Positions 26,263 to 35,459 of a DNA stretch of 64,000 bases are shown here, in pieces (within the stretch, counting starts at the first letter, position 1; every line of letters starts with the position of its first letter). The stretch lies in contig DASTSN010000069.1 of NCBI GenBank assembly GCA_035760665.1, forward strand, positions 32,304 to 96,303, in the 5' to 3' direction. A program made the translations under genes and the position numbers. The DNA is from DASTSN01 sp035760665 (GTDB lineage: Bacteria; Bacteroidota; Bacteroidia; Chitinophagales; Chitinophagaceae). The notes under the pieces were generated by a model. It saw nothing but the letters and a program-made list of their open reading frames with translations, had not been told where the DNA came from and ran no database searches.

Positions 26263-27066
26263 ATGAAAGTATTTTTTGCTGCAGGGGTGATTCTTATACT
26301 GGTTGCCGGTTGCGCTTACAATCCCTACCGTCAAACAAACCGTAGTTATAAAAAGCAGGCGAAAGCCTTTGCCCGGCAGTTACGGACCTATCCGCTGCGT
26401 GATACACTGGATAATAGTGCGTACTGGGTGGGTACAACGAACTTCAATATGCGCAAGCCGGATTTTGTCATCATTCATCATACGGCGCAAAACAGTTGTG
26501 CACAAACGCTGAAAACATTTACGTTGCCGCGAACACAGGTGAGTGCCCATTATGTCATCTGTAAAGACGGCACCATCCACCACATGCTGAATGATTACCT
26601 GCGTGCCTGGCAGGCCGGCGTCAGCCGCTGGGGAAACAATACAGATATCAACAGCAGCAGCATTGGCATTGAACTGGATAATAACGGGTTTGAACCATTT
26701 ACCGACCCGCAAATCAACAGCCTGCTGCGCCTGCTGGCACGGTTGAAAAAAGAATATCATATTCCTGCCGCCAATTTTATTGGACATGGTGATATTGCTC
26801 CCGCCCGTAAAAATGACCCGAACTGGCGCTTCCCCTGGAAATTACTGGCCGACCATGGATTTGGCGCCTGGTATGATGATACAACCAATGTGCAGGTACC
26901 GGCCAATTTTGACCACCTGCAGGCTTTACGCATTATTGGTTATGATATGCGGGATACAACCGCTGCTGAGATTGCCTTTAAACGTCACTGGTTGCAGGAT
27001 ACTACGGCCGGCCTGGATGAAGAACAATGTAAAGTGCTGCTGCAGTTGGTCAACAAATTCAGGTAA
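26263..27066 (+). CDS. N-acetylmuramoyl-L-alanine amidase, lipoprotein (Amidase_2/AmiD-like)
   Basis: 267 residues. LILVAGCAYNP gives a clear lipobox (Cys 16), so the enzyme should be lipid-anchored. The Amidase_2 zinc fold is shown by VIIHHTAQ (first zinc His at about 71), HYVICKDGTIHHM, SSIGIELDNNG and FIGHGDIAPARKNDPNW (second His and the Asp). As in AmiD, a C-terminal helical segment that may bind peptidoglycan follows. It cleaves the amide between MurNAc and the stem peptide, on cell-wall fragments or intact wall. It could supply sugars for the AmgK/MurU-type recycling genes at 14.5-16.7 kb, though it is not in the same operon. Confidence 0.85.
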   Translation: MKVFFAAGVILILVAGCAYNPYRQTNRSYKKQAKAFARQLRTYPLRDTLDNSAYWVGTTNFNMRKPDFVIIHHTAQNSCAQTLKTFTLPRTQVSAHYVICKDGTIHHMLNDYLRAWQAGVSRWGNNTDINSSSIGIELDNNGFEPFTDPQINSLLRLLARLKKEYHIPAANFIGHGDIAPARKNDPNWRFPWKLLADHGFGAWYDDTTNVQVPANFDHLQALRIIGYDMRDTTAAEIAFKRHWLQDTTAGLDEEQCKVLLQLVNKFR

Positions 27067-27224
27067 TGGTTCGTTAAACAGGTATTGACGGGACTTACAC
27101 TGTTTCCATCCGGGGGTATTTGCGATCAATGTTTTATTTTCACAGGCTGAAGTATGCGTGTTTGCCGGCGCTGATGCTCAACGGTTGACCTGCCTTTTGC
27201 GAATTGCCAACTAATAAATTAATT

Positions 27225-29900
27225 ATGATGACTGCGGAACACCAACGACTGGCCGTGAATGCTACCAAAGCCGTACCCCTGGTGCAATGGGGTCCTTACC
27301 TGAGTGAACGTCAATGGGGGACCGTTCGGGAAGATTACAGCTCTAATGGGGATGCCTGGCATTATTTCCCCTTCGACCATGCGCATTTCCGGGTTTATCG
27401 CTGGGGAGAAGATGGCCTGGCAGGGATATCAGATTTCTTTCAAAACCTTTGCTTTTGTGTGGCTCTCTGGAATGGGAAAGATCCGATCTTGAAAGAACGG
27501 CTGTTTGGCCTGGGGAACAGCCAGGGCAATCATGGGGAAGACGTGAAAGAACTGTATTACTATCTCGATAATATTCCTACGCATTACTACATGGAATATT
27601 TATACAAATATCCCCAGCAGGAATTTCCCTACGACCAATTGCGGAACGAGAATGCGGCACGGGATAAATCACAACCGGAATTTGAAATCCTGGATACCGG
27701 TGTGTTTAATGACAACCGGTACTTTGATGTGCTGGTGACCTACGCCAAGCAATCGGCCCAGGATATTTTTATAAAAATAGAAATTACCAACCGGTACAAG
27801 GAATCGGCAGAGCTCACCGTTTTGCCTACTCTCTGGTTTTATAACCGGTGGAGCTACACACCGGATATGACGAAGCCGGTCATTTCCCTGAAAAATAAAA
27901 CGTCGGTAAAAGCCGATCACGAACGCCTGGGCACGTATTATTTTTATTTTCAGCCGGCCGATGATTTATTGTTTACCGAAAACGAAACCAACCTCGTAAA
28001 GCTGAACGGCACTTCCAATGCATCGGTATTTGTAAAAGATGCTTTTCATGATGCCATCATTACCGGTGCAAACCGGGCGGCTTTGCGTTCTAAAAAAAGC
28101 GGCACCAAATTTTCCCCGGTGTATACACTGGAGCTGGCTGCCGGTGAAACAAAAACTTTGTATTGCCGCATCAGCAGTAAGGCAATGGACAAACCTTTTG
28201 TGAACGGGTTTGGCGACATTTTTACCACCCGAAAAAAAGAAGCAGATGAATATTATGCGGCCATTCTTCCCCGCGGGATGAGTGAAGACATGGCGCAATT
28301 ACAACGGCAGGCACTTGCCGGTTTATTGTGGAGTAAGCAATACTATCATTTTGACGTGGAGCGGTGGCTGTCAACCACAGATGGTATTACCCCGGTCAGC
28401 AGCAGTAAGATGTACGGGCGAAACAGCGACTGGAAGCATTTAAAGAACCAGGATATTATTTCCATGCCCGACAAATGGGAATATCCCTGGTATGCCGCCT
28501 GGGACCTGGCTTTCCAGTGTATATCCATGGCCGTGGCCGATCCTACCTTTGCCAAGCACCAGTTGCTGCTGGTGATGCGGGAGTGGTACATGAAACCTGA
28601 CGGGCAGTTACCGGCTTATGAGTGGAATTTCAGTGATGTAAACCCCCCGGTGCAGGCCTGGGCGGCCCTGCAGGTGTACATGATTGAAAAGAAGCAAAAA
28701 GGCGTGGGCGATATACCGTTCTTAAAGAGGATCTTCCAAAAGCTGCTGATCAATTTTACCTGGTGGATCAACCGGAAGGACGTGAATGGTAACAATATCT
28801 TTGAGGGTGGTTTCCTGGGCCTGGATAATATTGGTGTGTTTAACCGCAGTTTTCATTTTCCCGGCGAGATGCAGTTAGAACAGGCCGATGGCACCAGCTG
28901 GATGGGCATGTATGCGCTGAGTATGATGGATATGGCCATTGAGATTGCAATGCATGATCAGTCGTTTGAAGACACGGCCACCAAGTTTTTCGAACACTTT
29001 GTCCTGATTGCAGAAGCGCTGAATGAGCACGGTCTCTGGAACGAGGAGGACAAGTTTTTTTATGACGTGCTGTGTGTGCAGGGCCTGGATCCCATGCCGC
29101 TGCGAATACAGTCCATTGTGGGACTCACCAGTTTGTTTGCTGTTTCCACGATCGAGAAAAAGGTGATTGATAAATTAAGTGATTTTAAAAAGCGCATCAG
29201 CTGGTTTGAGCATTACCGCAAAAAGAACGGCAGGTTCTGGCCCAATGAAGAAACGAGCGACAGTGAGGAAATCCTGGTGTCACTGGTGAAAAAAGAAAGG
29301 CTGGTATTCCTGCTGCAGCGCCTGCTGGATGAAGAAGGGTTCTTGTCGCCCGGCGGTATCCGGGCTTTGTCAAAGTATCACGATCAGCATCCCTATTCGG
29401 TGAAGGTGGATGGCAATACGTATACGATCCGGTATGACCCGGGTGATTCCACCTCGGACATGTTTGGTGGTAACAGCAACTGGCGCGGCCCTGTGTGGAT
29501 GCCGATCAATTACCTTGTTATCCAGTCGATCCGCAAATACGGTGCGTTTTATAAAGATGATTTGCAAGTAGAATATCCCACGGGTTCCGGTAAGCTACTG
29601 AACCTGCAGGAGGTGGCGAATGAACTGACCCGCCGCGTGATCAGTTTGTTTGAAAAAGATCAGGCTGGCAGGCGACGCCTGTACGGCGATTACAACTGGT
29701 TTTACCAGCAACCCGGCAACGAGCATCTTGTTTTGTTTCACGAGTATTTTCATGGCGACAATGGCCGCGGGTTAGGCGCCAGTCACCAAACCGGCTGGAC
29801 AGCCCTGGTGGCCGAACTGATCAGTGAGTACGGCAGTAAAACAGGTGCCGGCGACAGCACCGATGCGCCGCCTGCCAATCCGGATCACGCAGCAGTGTAA
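27225..29900 (+). CDS. GH63-like glucosidase (MGH1/YgjK-type)
   Basis: 891 residues from one of two tandem ATG codons (27225/27228), no signal peptide. The N-terminal half is a beta-sandwich (WGPYLSERQWGTVREDYS, ITNRYKESAELTVLPTLWF). The C-terminal half is an (alpha/alpha)6 barrel with YPWYAAWDLAFQCI, DGQLPAYEWNFSDVNPP, FGGNSNWRGPVWMP and FHGDNGRGLGASHQTGWTA, characteristic of GH63 (processing glucosidase I, mannosylglycerate hydrolase, YgjK). These are inverting alpha-glycosidases acting on glucosides or mannosides. The cytoplasmic prediction and the cofactor-free active site (Asp in AAWDLA, Glu in the last barrel segment) are from family knowledge; the substrate is not determinable here. 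Confidence 0.82.
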   Translation: MMTAEHQRLAVNATKAVPLVQWGPYLSERQWGTVREDYSSNGDAWHYFPFDHAHFRVYRWGEDGLAGISDFFQNLCFCVALWNGKDPILKERLFGLGNSQGNHGEDVKELYYYLDNIPTHYYMEYLYKYPQQEFPYDQLRNENAARDKSQPEFEILDTGVFNDNRYFDVLVTYAKQSAQDIFIKIEITNRYKESAELTVLPTLWFYNRWSYTPDMTKPVISLKNKTSVKADHERLGTYYFYFQPADDLLFTENETNLVKLNGTSNASVFVKDAFHDAIITGANRAALRSKKSGTKFSPVYTLELAAGETKTLYCRISSKAMDKPFVNGFGDIFTTRKKEADEYYAAILPRGMSEDMAQLQRQALAGLLWSKQYYHFDVERWLSTTDGITPVSSSKMYGRNSDWKHLKNQDIISMPDKWEYPWYAAWDLAFQCISMAVADPTFAKHQLLLVMREWYMKPDGQLPAYEWNFSDVNPPVQAWAALQVYMIEKKQKGVGDIPFLKRIFQKLLINFTWWINRKDVNGNNIFEGGFLGLDNIGVFNRSFHFPGEMQLEQADGTSWMGMYALSMMDMAIEIAMHDQSFEDTATKFFEHFVLIAEALNEHGLWNEEDKFFYDVLCVQGLDPMPLRIQSIVGLTSLFAVSTIEKKVIDKLSDFKKRISWFEHYRKKNGRFWPNEETSDSEEILVSLVKKERLVFLLQRLLDEEGFLSPGGIRALSKYHDQHPYSVKVDGNTYTIRYDPGDSTSDMFGGNSNWRGPVWMPINYLVIQSIRKYGAFYKDDLQVEYPTGSGKLLNLQEVANELTRRVISLFEKDQAGRRRLYGDYNWFYQQPGNEHLVLFHEYFHGDNGRGLGASHQTGWTALVAELISEYGSKTGAGDSTDAPPANPDHAAV

Positions 29901-29972
29901 GGCAGCCGCTTCTGTTACACAAACGGCACCACCGTTACTTGTATGTATATTTTGTATCGTTAAATTTTTCGT

Positions 29973-30899
29973 ATGCATTTTGGCAGGATACCTGAACAGG
30001 AATTACCGGCGGTTGACTTCAGCCTGGCTGCTGAGCCGGCCTTCAATAAAAACGTATTGACCGGAAAGCCTGCCAAGCAGCCACGTGTTTACCTGGGTTG
30101 TGCCAAGTGGGGCCGGAAGGAGTGGGTGGGCAAAATTTACCCGCCGGGGACCAAAGAAAAAGACTTCCTGCAGCATTATGTGCAGCATTACAACAGTATT
30201 GAGCTGAATGCCACGCACTATAAGATTTACGGGGAGGCCGCAATTGCCCGGTGGGCCGCTAAGGCCCGGGGACAGGATTTTATGTTTTGTCCCAAGATGT
30301 ACCAGGGCGTTACGCACCGCGGGTATTTGAAAGGCAAAGATTTTATTACCAGCGAATTCCTGCGGGGTGTCCTGGCGTTTGGAGAGCATCTCGGGCCCAT
30401 CCTTGTGCAGTTGGGTGAAACATTCTCGCCCAAGCGGAAACAGGAATTATTTGACTACCTGTCGTCCCTGCCAACAGACCTCGACTTTTTCCTGGAAGTC
30501 AGGCATCGCGACTGGTTTGCGAAGGAGAGCGAGCGGAACGACCTGTTCAGTTTTCTTGCCAATCATAAGATTGGTGCGGTGATAACGGATACTGCCGGCC
30601 GGCGGGATTGTGCACATATGCATCTTACGGTGCCCAGGGCCTTTATCCGGTACGTGGGGAACAGCCTGCACGCAACCGATTTTACCCGCTGCGATGCCTG
30701 GGTGCAGCGAATGCACTACTGGCTGGACCAGGGGCTGGAAGAACTTTATTTCTTTATGCACATGCACGATGAAGCCACTTCACCGGAGCTGACAGTTTAC
30801 CTGGTTGATCAAATGAATGCTGCCATGCATCTGAACCTGGTGAAACCGGTATTTATCAGCAGCGTCGATGCCGGCGGGCTGCAGAAAAAATTATTCTGA
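29973..30899 (+). CDS. DUF72 (YecE-family) protein
   Basis: 308 residues. VYLGCAKWGRKEWVGKIYPPG and the downstream FNSIELNATHYKIYGE-like pattern (YNSIELNATHYKIY) are the DUF72 core. LGPILVQLGETFSP and LDFFLEVRHRDWF also fit. The fold is a TIM barrel and the biochemical function is unknown. The first ~40 residues before the domain are a non-conserved extension, so the start may lie a little downstream. Its stop codon is immediately adjacent to the stop codon of the convergent umuC gene. No operon context is informative. Confidence 0.85.
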   Translation: MHFGRIPEQELPAVDFSLAAEPAFNKNVLTGKPAKQPRVYLGCAKWGRKEWVGKIYPPGTKEKDFLQHYVQHYNSIELNATHYKIYGEAAIARWAAKARGQDFMFCPKMYQGVTHRGYLKGKDFITSEFLRGVLAFGEHLGPILVQLGETFSPKRKQELFDYLSSLPTDLDFFLEVRHRDWFAKESERNDLFSFLANHKIGAVITDTAGRRDCAHMHLTVPRAFIRYVGNSLHATDFTRCDAWVQRMHYWLDQGLEELYFFMHMHDEATSPELTVYLVDQMNAAMHLNLVKPVFISSVDAGGLQKKLF

Positions 30900-32183
30900 T
30901 CAGTGCACTTCCAATAGTTCATTCCACCGGGTGGTATAGCGTCTGCTGCGCAGTTCCTGCCGCATTTTCCAGTCGCGTCGTGTACCCGATGTGGCAAATT
31001 TTACAACATCGTCCCGCTGGCTGAAGTTTACATTGTCGATCATTTCCATCAGCAGCCGGCTTTTATTTTGGGCTTCGGGTATAAACAGGTTGCCCTGGAT
31101 GGACTCATCGGGTACCAGCCCGCTCAGCATCACGCCGGCTTTTTTATACAGCTTGCCTTTGGTAAATACCCGGTCTACCAGTGCCACTGCGGGTTTAATC
31201 AGTTCGTTGGTCATGGAGGTAGCCCTGGGCAATACGATTTGTGTACTCACGGTGGGCCCATGGCGAAAGTGCGGGGACGGGGCATCATCTTTCGGCACAA
31301 CAAATACGCTGATGATGCGGGCGGCGCTGTACTGCCGGCGCAATTTTTCGGCAGCCCTGGCGGTATAGGTGGCCACGGCTTCTTTTACATCCCGGATATC
31401 TGTCACCGGTGTGCCGAACATTCGCGTGGTGGCGATCATTTTTTTACTAACCCGTTCGTCTTCCAGGTCAATGGCCGGGATGCCTTTCAGTTCACGTACC
31501 AGCCGTACACCCACCACGCCACCCAGGTTTTTGCGGGCCCATTCTTCGTGCATGTTGCGCAGCTGCAGGGCATCGTAAATGCTCCAGCACTCGTTCAGTT
31601 TTTTCGCATATTGGTTACCGATGCCCCAGATGTCGCCAACGGGTGTTTTTTTCAGGGCGGCCATTATTTTTTCTTCTGTGTCCAGTACCATCACGCAGCG
31701 GGTTTGCTGTTTGTTTTTTTTTGCCAGCCGGTTCGCTGCTTTGGCCAGTACTTTTGTCGGCGCCACGCCGATGGAGACAGAAATCCCGGTCCATCGCTCC
31801 ACGGTCTCCCGGATCTGCAGTGCGGCGGCTGCCAGGTGGCTGGCGGGTATCATGTCTATGTTCAGGAAGGCTTCATCCACGGAATAGACTTCCACGCGGT
31901 GCCTGCCCACGAGGTGCCGCAGGGTATCCATCACCCGCATGCTCAGGTCGCCGTATAAATGGTAATTCGATGAAAAGGTGGCCACGCTGTATTTTTCGAT
32001 CAGTGGTTTGGCTTTAAAATACGGGCCGGCCATTTCCACTCCCAGCTTTTTGGCTTCATCGCTGCGGGAGATGATACAGCCATCGTTGTTGCTGAGTACC
32101 ACAACGGGCTGCGTGGCGAGGTCGGGCCGGAAGAGCCGCTCGCAGGAACAATAAAAGCTGTTACAGTCGACTATCGCGTACAT
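30900..32183 (-). CDS. umuC: DNA polymerase V catalytic subunit, Y-family (UmuC)
   Basis: 427 residues. MYAIVDCNSFYCSCERLF carries the first metal-binding Asp. SVDEAFLNIDM contains the second catalytic carboxylate pair, and the helix-hairpin-helix segment (VGDIWGIGNQYAKKL) follows. The C-terminal little-finger and UmuC-specific tail are complete, so translesion synthesis activity is expected. It is 129 bases downstream of the umuD-like gene on the same strand, the usual umuDC order. No beta-clamp motif was identified with certainty. Its control depends on the companion UmuD, whose protease site is altered. Confidence 0.93.
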   Translation of the reverse strand: MYAIVDCNSFYCSCERLFRPDLATQPVVVLSNNDGCIISRSDEAKKLGVEMAGPYFKAKPLIEKYSVATFSSNYHLYGDLSMRVMDTLRHLVGRHRVEVYSVDEAFLNIDMIPASHLAAAALQIRETVERWTGISVSIGVAPTKVLAKAANRLAKKNKQQTRCVMVLDTEEKIMAALKKTPVGDIWGIGNQYAKKLNECWSIYDALQLRNMHEEWARKNLGGVVGVRLVRELKGIPAIDLEDERVSKKMIATTRMFGTPVTDIRDVKEAVATYTARAAEKLRRQYSAARIISVFVVPKDDAPSPHFRHGPTVSTQIVLPRATSMTNELIKPAVALVDRVFTKGKLYKKAGVMLSGLVPDESIQGNLFIPEAQNKSRLLMEMIDNVNFSQRDDVVKFATSGTRRDWKMRQELRSRRYTTRWNELLEVH

Positions 32184-32312
32184 TTTTCAGAAGAAAGCCC
32201 GGCGGGGATCCAAGATCCCGTCCGCGGCCGGTTGTGACTGGTTGACGATTCCTGTTATGTCTGTATTACATTAACCGCCGTCAGGGTCTTTCACCGTTGA
32301 CGGGATTGGCTG

Positions 32313-32744
32313 TTATACCGTATGAATGGTGTAGGTGACCACACCCCAAACGGCAAAATCGCTGAATTCCGAGAGGTTGATAGGCTTGTAGCGCTGGTTC
32401 TCCGGCACCAGGAATGCGGATGTAAAGTTTTTATGAAAGCGCCGCACCAGCAGCTCCCCGTTAAGAATAGCCACGATCACTTTGCCATTGGCCAGTTTGA
32501 GGGAGCGGTCCACCACCAGGATGTCGCCGTCGAAGATGCCGGCCTCCTGCATGGCATCTCCTTTCATGCGGAAAAAAAAAGTGGCAGGTTTGTTGCGTAC
32601 CAGTTGTTCGTTCAGGTCAATGCCGCGTTCGGCATAATCGTCGGCAGCAGCACCAAAACCCGTGGCGTTGGCGGTGCGTACCTCGTGCTGTGTAAAGTCT
32701 TTGGAGCCTTTATAGGCGCTGCCAAAAAATGTATCCCCATCCAT
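32313..32744 (-). CDS. umuD: UmuD-like S24 protein lacking the Ser-Lys catalytic dyad
   Basis: 143 residues, aligning end to end with UmuD. The nucleophile motif GDSM is KGDAM (Ala at residue 64, codon GCC at 32553-32555). The general-base Lys in the VKKL-type strand is Arg (LLVRRF, Arg 101). The Cys-Gly cleavage bond appears as Thr-Gly (ATGFGAAADDY, residues 28-29). The surrounding fold (FDGDILVVDRSL, AILNGELLV, FAVWGVVTY) is intact and there is no frameshift. The protein should fold and dimerise but not cleave itself in the normal way. It sits directly upstream of umuC. It may act as a permanent full-length regulator of UmuC or need another protease; both are inference. Confidence 0.88.
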   Translation of the reverse strand: MDGDTFFGSAYKGSKDFTQHEVRTANATGFGAAADDYAERGIDLNEQLVRNKPATFFFRMKGDAMQEAGIFDGDILVVDRSLKLANGKVIVAILNGELLVRRFHKNFTSAFLVPENQRYKPINLSEFSDFAVWGVVTYTIHTV

Positions 32745-32793
32745 AAAACATTGTTTAAAAAATAAAGTGTACAGAAAAAATTGGTTAGCTAAA

Positions 32794-32819
32794 TTATTTA
32801 GTAAATTTATACTAAATAA
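32794..32819. promoter_or_regulatory. Perfect inverted repeat upstream of umuD (candidate operator)
   Basis: Two perfect 10-base arms, TTATTTAGTA and TACTAAATAA, are separated by 6 bases. The site lies 50 bases upstream of the umuD start and about 150 bases before the divergent gene at 32971. Symmetry and position fit a binding site for a dimeric regulator of umuDC. It is not the E. coli LexA box. It is very AT-rich, so chance or a cruciform is possible. Confidence 0.5.
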
Positions 32820-32970
32820 ATTGGTTGCTCCAAATTTTGTTGAAGTGACTTGTTACGGCGCCCGGGTGCACGCGATCGCCTGGCAGGCCGGTGTAGCAAG
32901 CGTTCAGCGGGTGGGAGCAGCAGTTGATTGCATCAGTAAATAAAACAGTCATTCTAAACACGGAGGGGTT

Positions 32971-33594
32971 ATGCATCTACAATCAATTAGTACAACAACG
33001 ATTCCCGGCTACCGGGTGCAGGAGTACCTGCTGGTGATCAGTCCGCCTGACGTATTACGGGACAAGATACGGGAAGTGAAAAAAGCCTTTTCTGAGGCGT
33101 ACCGGGCAGAGACGGCCCTGGCCGGACGGCCGCATATCACGCTGGCGAATTTCCTGCAATACGAAATGCTGGAAGAGCGGCTGATCGGCCGGCTGCAGGC
33201 GGTGGCCATGGGTTATCATCCCTTTAAAGTGGAGCTCAGGGACTTCGGCAGTTTTCCCTCGCATACCATTTTTATCAATGTCGCATCAAAACTGCCGGTA
33301 CAAAACCTGGTGAAGACTATCCGGGCAGAAGCGCAGCGGCTGATGAAACTCAACGATGACAACAAGCCGCATTTTATCCTGGAGCCCTACCTGGCCATTG
33401 CCCGTAAATTACAACCGTGGCAATACGAAAAGGGCTGGCTGGCATACCGTCAAAAGCATTTTACCGGCCGCTTTATTGCCGATGCGATGCTGCTGCTAAA
33501 ACGCCCCGCAGGTGAGCAGGGCTACCAGGTGGTACGACGCTTTGATTTTTTGAACCTGCCGGTGCTGACGAAGCAGGGGCTATTATTCGGGTAG
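32971..33594 (+). CDS. 2'-5' RNA ligase-like/cyclic phosphodiesterase family protein
   Basis: 207 residues. The two-histidine phosphoesterase superfamily is shown by RPHITLANF (first H-x-T/S motif, about residue 48) and SHTIFINV (second, about residue 95). Spacing is normal, but the region around the second motif resembles the LigT/CPDase branch of Bacteroidota more than E. coli ThpR. Members hydrolyse 2',3'-cyclic phosphates or ligate tRNA halves. It is divergent from umuDC and is followed by a radical SAM gene. The C-terminus RRFDFLNL matches the usual final strand. Confidence 0.75.
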   Translation: MHLQSISTTTIPGYRVQEYLLVISPPDVLRDKIREVKKAFSEAYRAETALAGRPHITLANFLQYEMLEERLIGRLQAVAMGYHPFKVELRDFGSFPSHTIFINVASKLPVQNLVKTIRAEAQRLMKLNDDNKPHFILEPYLAIARKLQPWQYEKGWLAYRQKHFTGRFIADAMLLLKRPAGEQGYQVVRRFDFLNLPVLTKQGLLFG

Positions 33595-33748
33595 CCAACT
33601 GCCGGTCCTTTATTTGGCTTTCGTTGTGTCACTCGCTTGTACGTGTGGTCATTTACTCATCTTTTTTGCACACAGCCCCTCTATCACAAGATGCACGGGG
33701 ACAGGGTTGTGTATGCAGATATTATTCATTGTTCCTGTGCTCATAGTT

Positions 33749-34882
33749 ATGGCTGACTCATTAAAACAAGATCATTACCAGTCAAAACCTGCCGCGGGAA
33801 AGGGGCCGGAAGAACAAGCTGCGCCCGGAAAAGGCCCTTACCTTGCGGGCCGCGGCGCACAGTTTAATACCCATAACCGGTTTCAGCAGCAGGAGAAAAC
33901 CAAAGAACATGCGGAAGGGATTGACGACTGGGAAGAAGCGGCCCTGCCCACCCAGTATATCGAACAGGAAAGCAAAACGATCGTGAACAAGGTGGAAAGC
34001 GCGGATGTGGGTATGCGTTACAGCATGAACCCCTATGCCGGCTGCGAGCATGGCTGTATATACTGTTATGCCCGCAATGTGCATGAATACTGGGGTTACA
34101 GCGCCGGGCTGGATTTTGAACAAAAAATCATTGTGAAAAAAAATGCACCCCAGCTGCTGCGCAAATTCCTGATGCACCCCCAATGGGATGCCACACCCAT
34201 CATGCTCAGCGGGAACACTGATTGCTACCAGCCTGCCGAACAGAAATACCGGCTGACCAGGAGCCTGCTGGAGGTGTGTAATGCTTTTAACCAGCCGGTG
34301 GGTATCCTCACCAAAAATGCATGGATTTTAAAAGACAAGGACATTTTACAGGAAATGGGGAAAAAGAATATCGTATCGGCCATGGTGTCGATTACCTCTT
34401 TTCATGAAGACCTTCGGCGGGTGATGGAACCCCGCACCACGACGGCCATGCAAAAACTGCGGGTTATCCGGGAGCTGAGCAACGCCGGGGTGCGGATGGG
34501 TATTATGATGGGGCCCATGATCCCGGGCCTGAACGATCACGAGATGCAGCGCATCATGCAAGCAGCGAGGGATCACGGGGCAACCTTTACGGCTTACACC
34601 TTTATCCGGCTGAACGGTGCGATCAAGTTTTTATTCCACGACTGGCTGTATAAGAATTTTCCTGACCGCGCCGATAAGGTGTGGCATCTTATAGAGCAAA
34701 GCCACGATGGCAAAGTGAACGACAGCCGCTGGGGCGTACGCATGCGGGGGGAGGGTGCGATTGCGCAGCTGGTGGCCCAGCAATACAAAAAGTATGGCCG
34801 GCTGTATGGCATGAATGCGGAGGAGTGGAGCCTCGACAGGCGTTTGTTCCGGCGGCCCGGTGAGCAGGGGCGGTTGTTTTGA
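33749..34882 (+). CDS. Radical SAM protein, PA0069/Rv2578c type
   Basis: 377 residues from ATG 33749. The frame is open upstream to 33614, but that part is a hydrophobic, atypical extension and is not accepted. The cluster motif CEHGCIYCYARN (Cys-x3-Cys-x2-Cys) is at about residue 100-110, preceded by SMNPYAGC as in the PA0069 family. The family resembles the spore photoproduct lyase-like branch but its function is unknown. GRGAQFNTHNRFQ near the N-terminus is the conserved family header. Upstream is the RNA ligase-like gene. The gene may be involved in nucleic-acid repair, but this is guesswork from neighbours. Confidence 0.85.
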   Translation: MADSLKQDHYQSKPAAGKGPEEQAAPGKGPYLAGRGAQFNTHNRFQQQEKTKEHAEGIDDWEEAALPTQYIEQESKTIVNKVESADVGMRYSMNPYAGCEHGCIYCYARNVHEYWGYSAGLDFEQKIIVKKNAPQLLRKFLMHPQWDATPIMLSGNTDCYQPAEQKYRLTRSLLEVCNAFNQPVGILTKNAWILKDKDILQEMGKKNIVSAMVSITSFHEDLRRVMEPRTTTAMQKLRVIRELSNAGVRMGIMMGPMIPGLNDHEMQRIMQAARDHGATFTAYTFIRLNGAIKFLFHDWLYKNFPDRADKVWHLIEQSHDGKVNDSRWGVRMRGEGAIAQLVAQQYKKYGRLYGMNAEEWSLDRRLFRRPGEQGRLF

Positions 34883-34940
34883 CAGGGCAGGTATCCTGGA
34901 AGCCAAGAACAGCAGCGACCTTCGTGCCGGGAGCTCCGGG

Positions 34941-35360
34941 TTATTCCGCCCGGAACTCCAGCAGCAATGCCGAGTAGTTGTAAAGGCATAGTTTTTTCCC
35001 TTTTACCACGTAGCGATTTACGTTTTCCAGCTGATGGAAGAAGGCGTTCTCAACGGTTTGTACAGCTTCGCAGTACATCTGGGTGGAGAAGATATGCGTA
35101 ATGCTGATGGAGTCGTTTTTTACCAGCAGGGTTCCGCCGAACGAGTTGCAGCTGCCGTTGCCCCCGGCACTGTTTTTTTTGTTGTCAAACCGGATAAATG
35201 CTTTTGTGTTCACAGTTGTCACGGAGTCGCCCCGGATGATTTTTTTCAGGACCCATTTGGTTTGAAAAAGCGAGGGCTGACCGGCAGCTGGTTTTGCAGC
35301 AGCATAGGCCGTGGTGATAATGAAAATAGCTGTTATGATCTGCCATGTGCTTGTTTTCAT
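34941..35360 (-). CDS. META-domain (HslJ-like) envelope protein
   Basis: 139 residues with a signal peptide (IITAIFIITTAYAAAKP). The META domain is recognised by TKWVLKKI, GNGSCNSFGG and the STQMYC motif with its conserved Cys pair, followed by FFHQLENVNRY. META-domain proteins such as HslJ are periplasmic or lipoproteins linked to heat shock or novobiocin resistance, but the biochemical role is unclear. It converges on the radical SAM gene and is followed upstream by the first repeat array. Confidence 0.75.
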   Translation of the reverse strand: MKTSTWQIITAIFIITTAYAAAKPAAGQPSLFQTKWVLKKIIRGDSVTTVNTKAFIRFDNKKNSAGGNGSCNSFGGTLLVKNDSISITHIFSTQMYCEAVQTVENAFFHQLENVNRYVVKGKKLCLYNYSALLLEFRAE

Positions 35361-35459
35361 GTATTTATATTTTGGTGAATAGATGCATTACAGGCTGTGA
35401 TTGCATTCGGCGATCGGTGCCTGCTGTGCTAATTATTTGTTAAGCTGCTTTTGACAGCC

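Noticed and set aside
31068..31958. Plus-strand frame opposite umuC
   Set aside because: Antisense to an intact Y-family polymerase with all catalytic motifs; no family resemblance.
33614..33748. N-terminal extension of the radical SAM protein
   Set aside because: The extra segment is hydrophobic and Cys-rich, unlike the family, while ATG 33749 gives the usual N-terminus.
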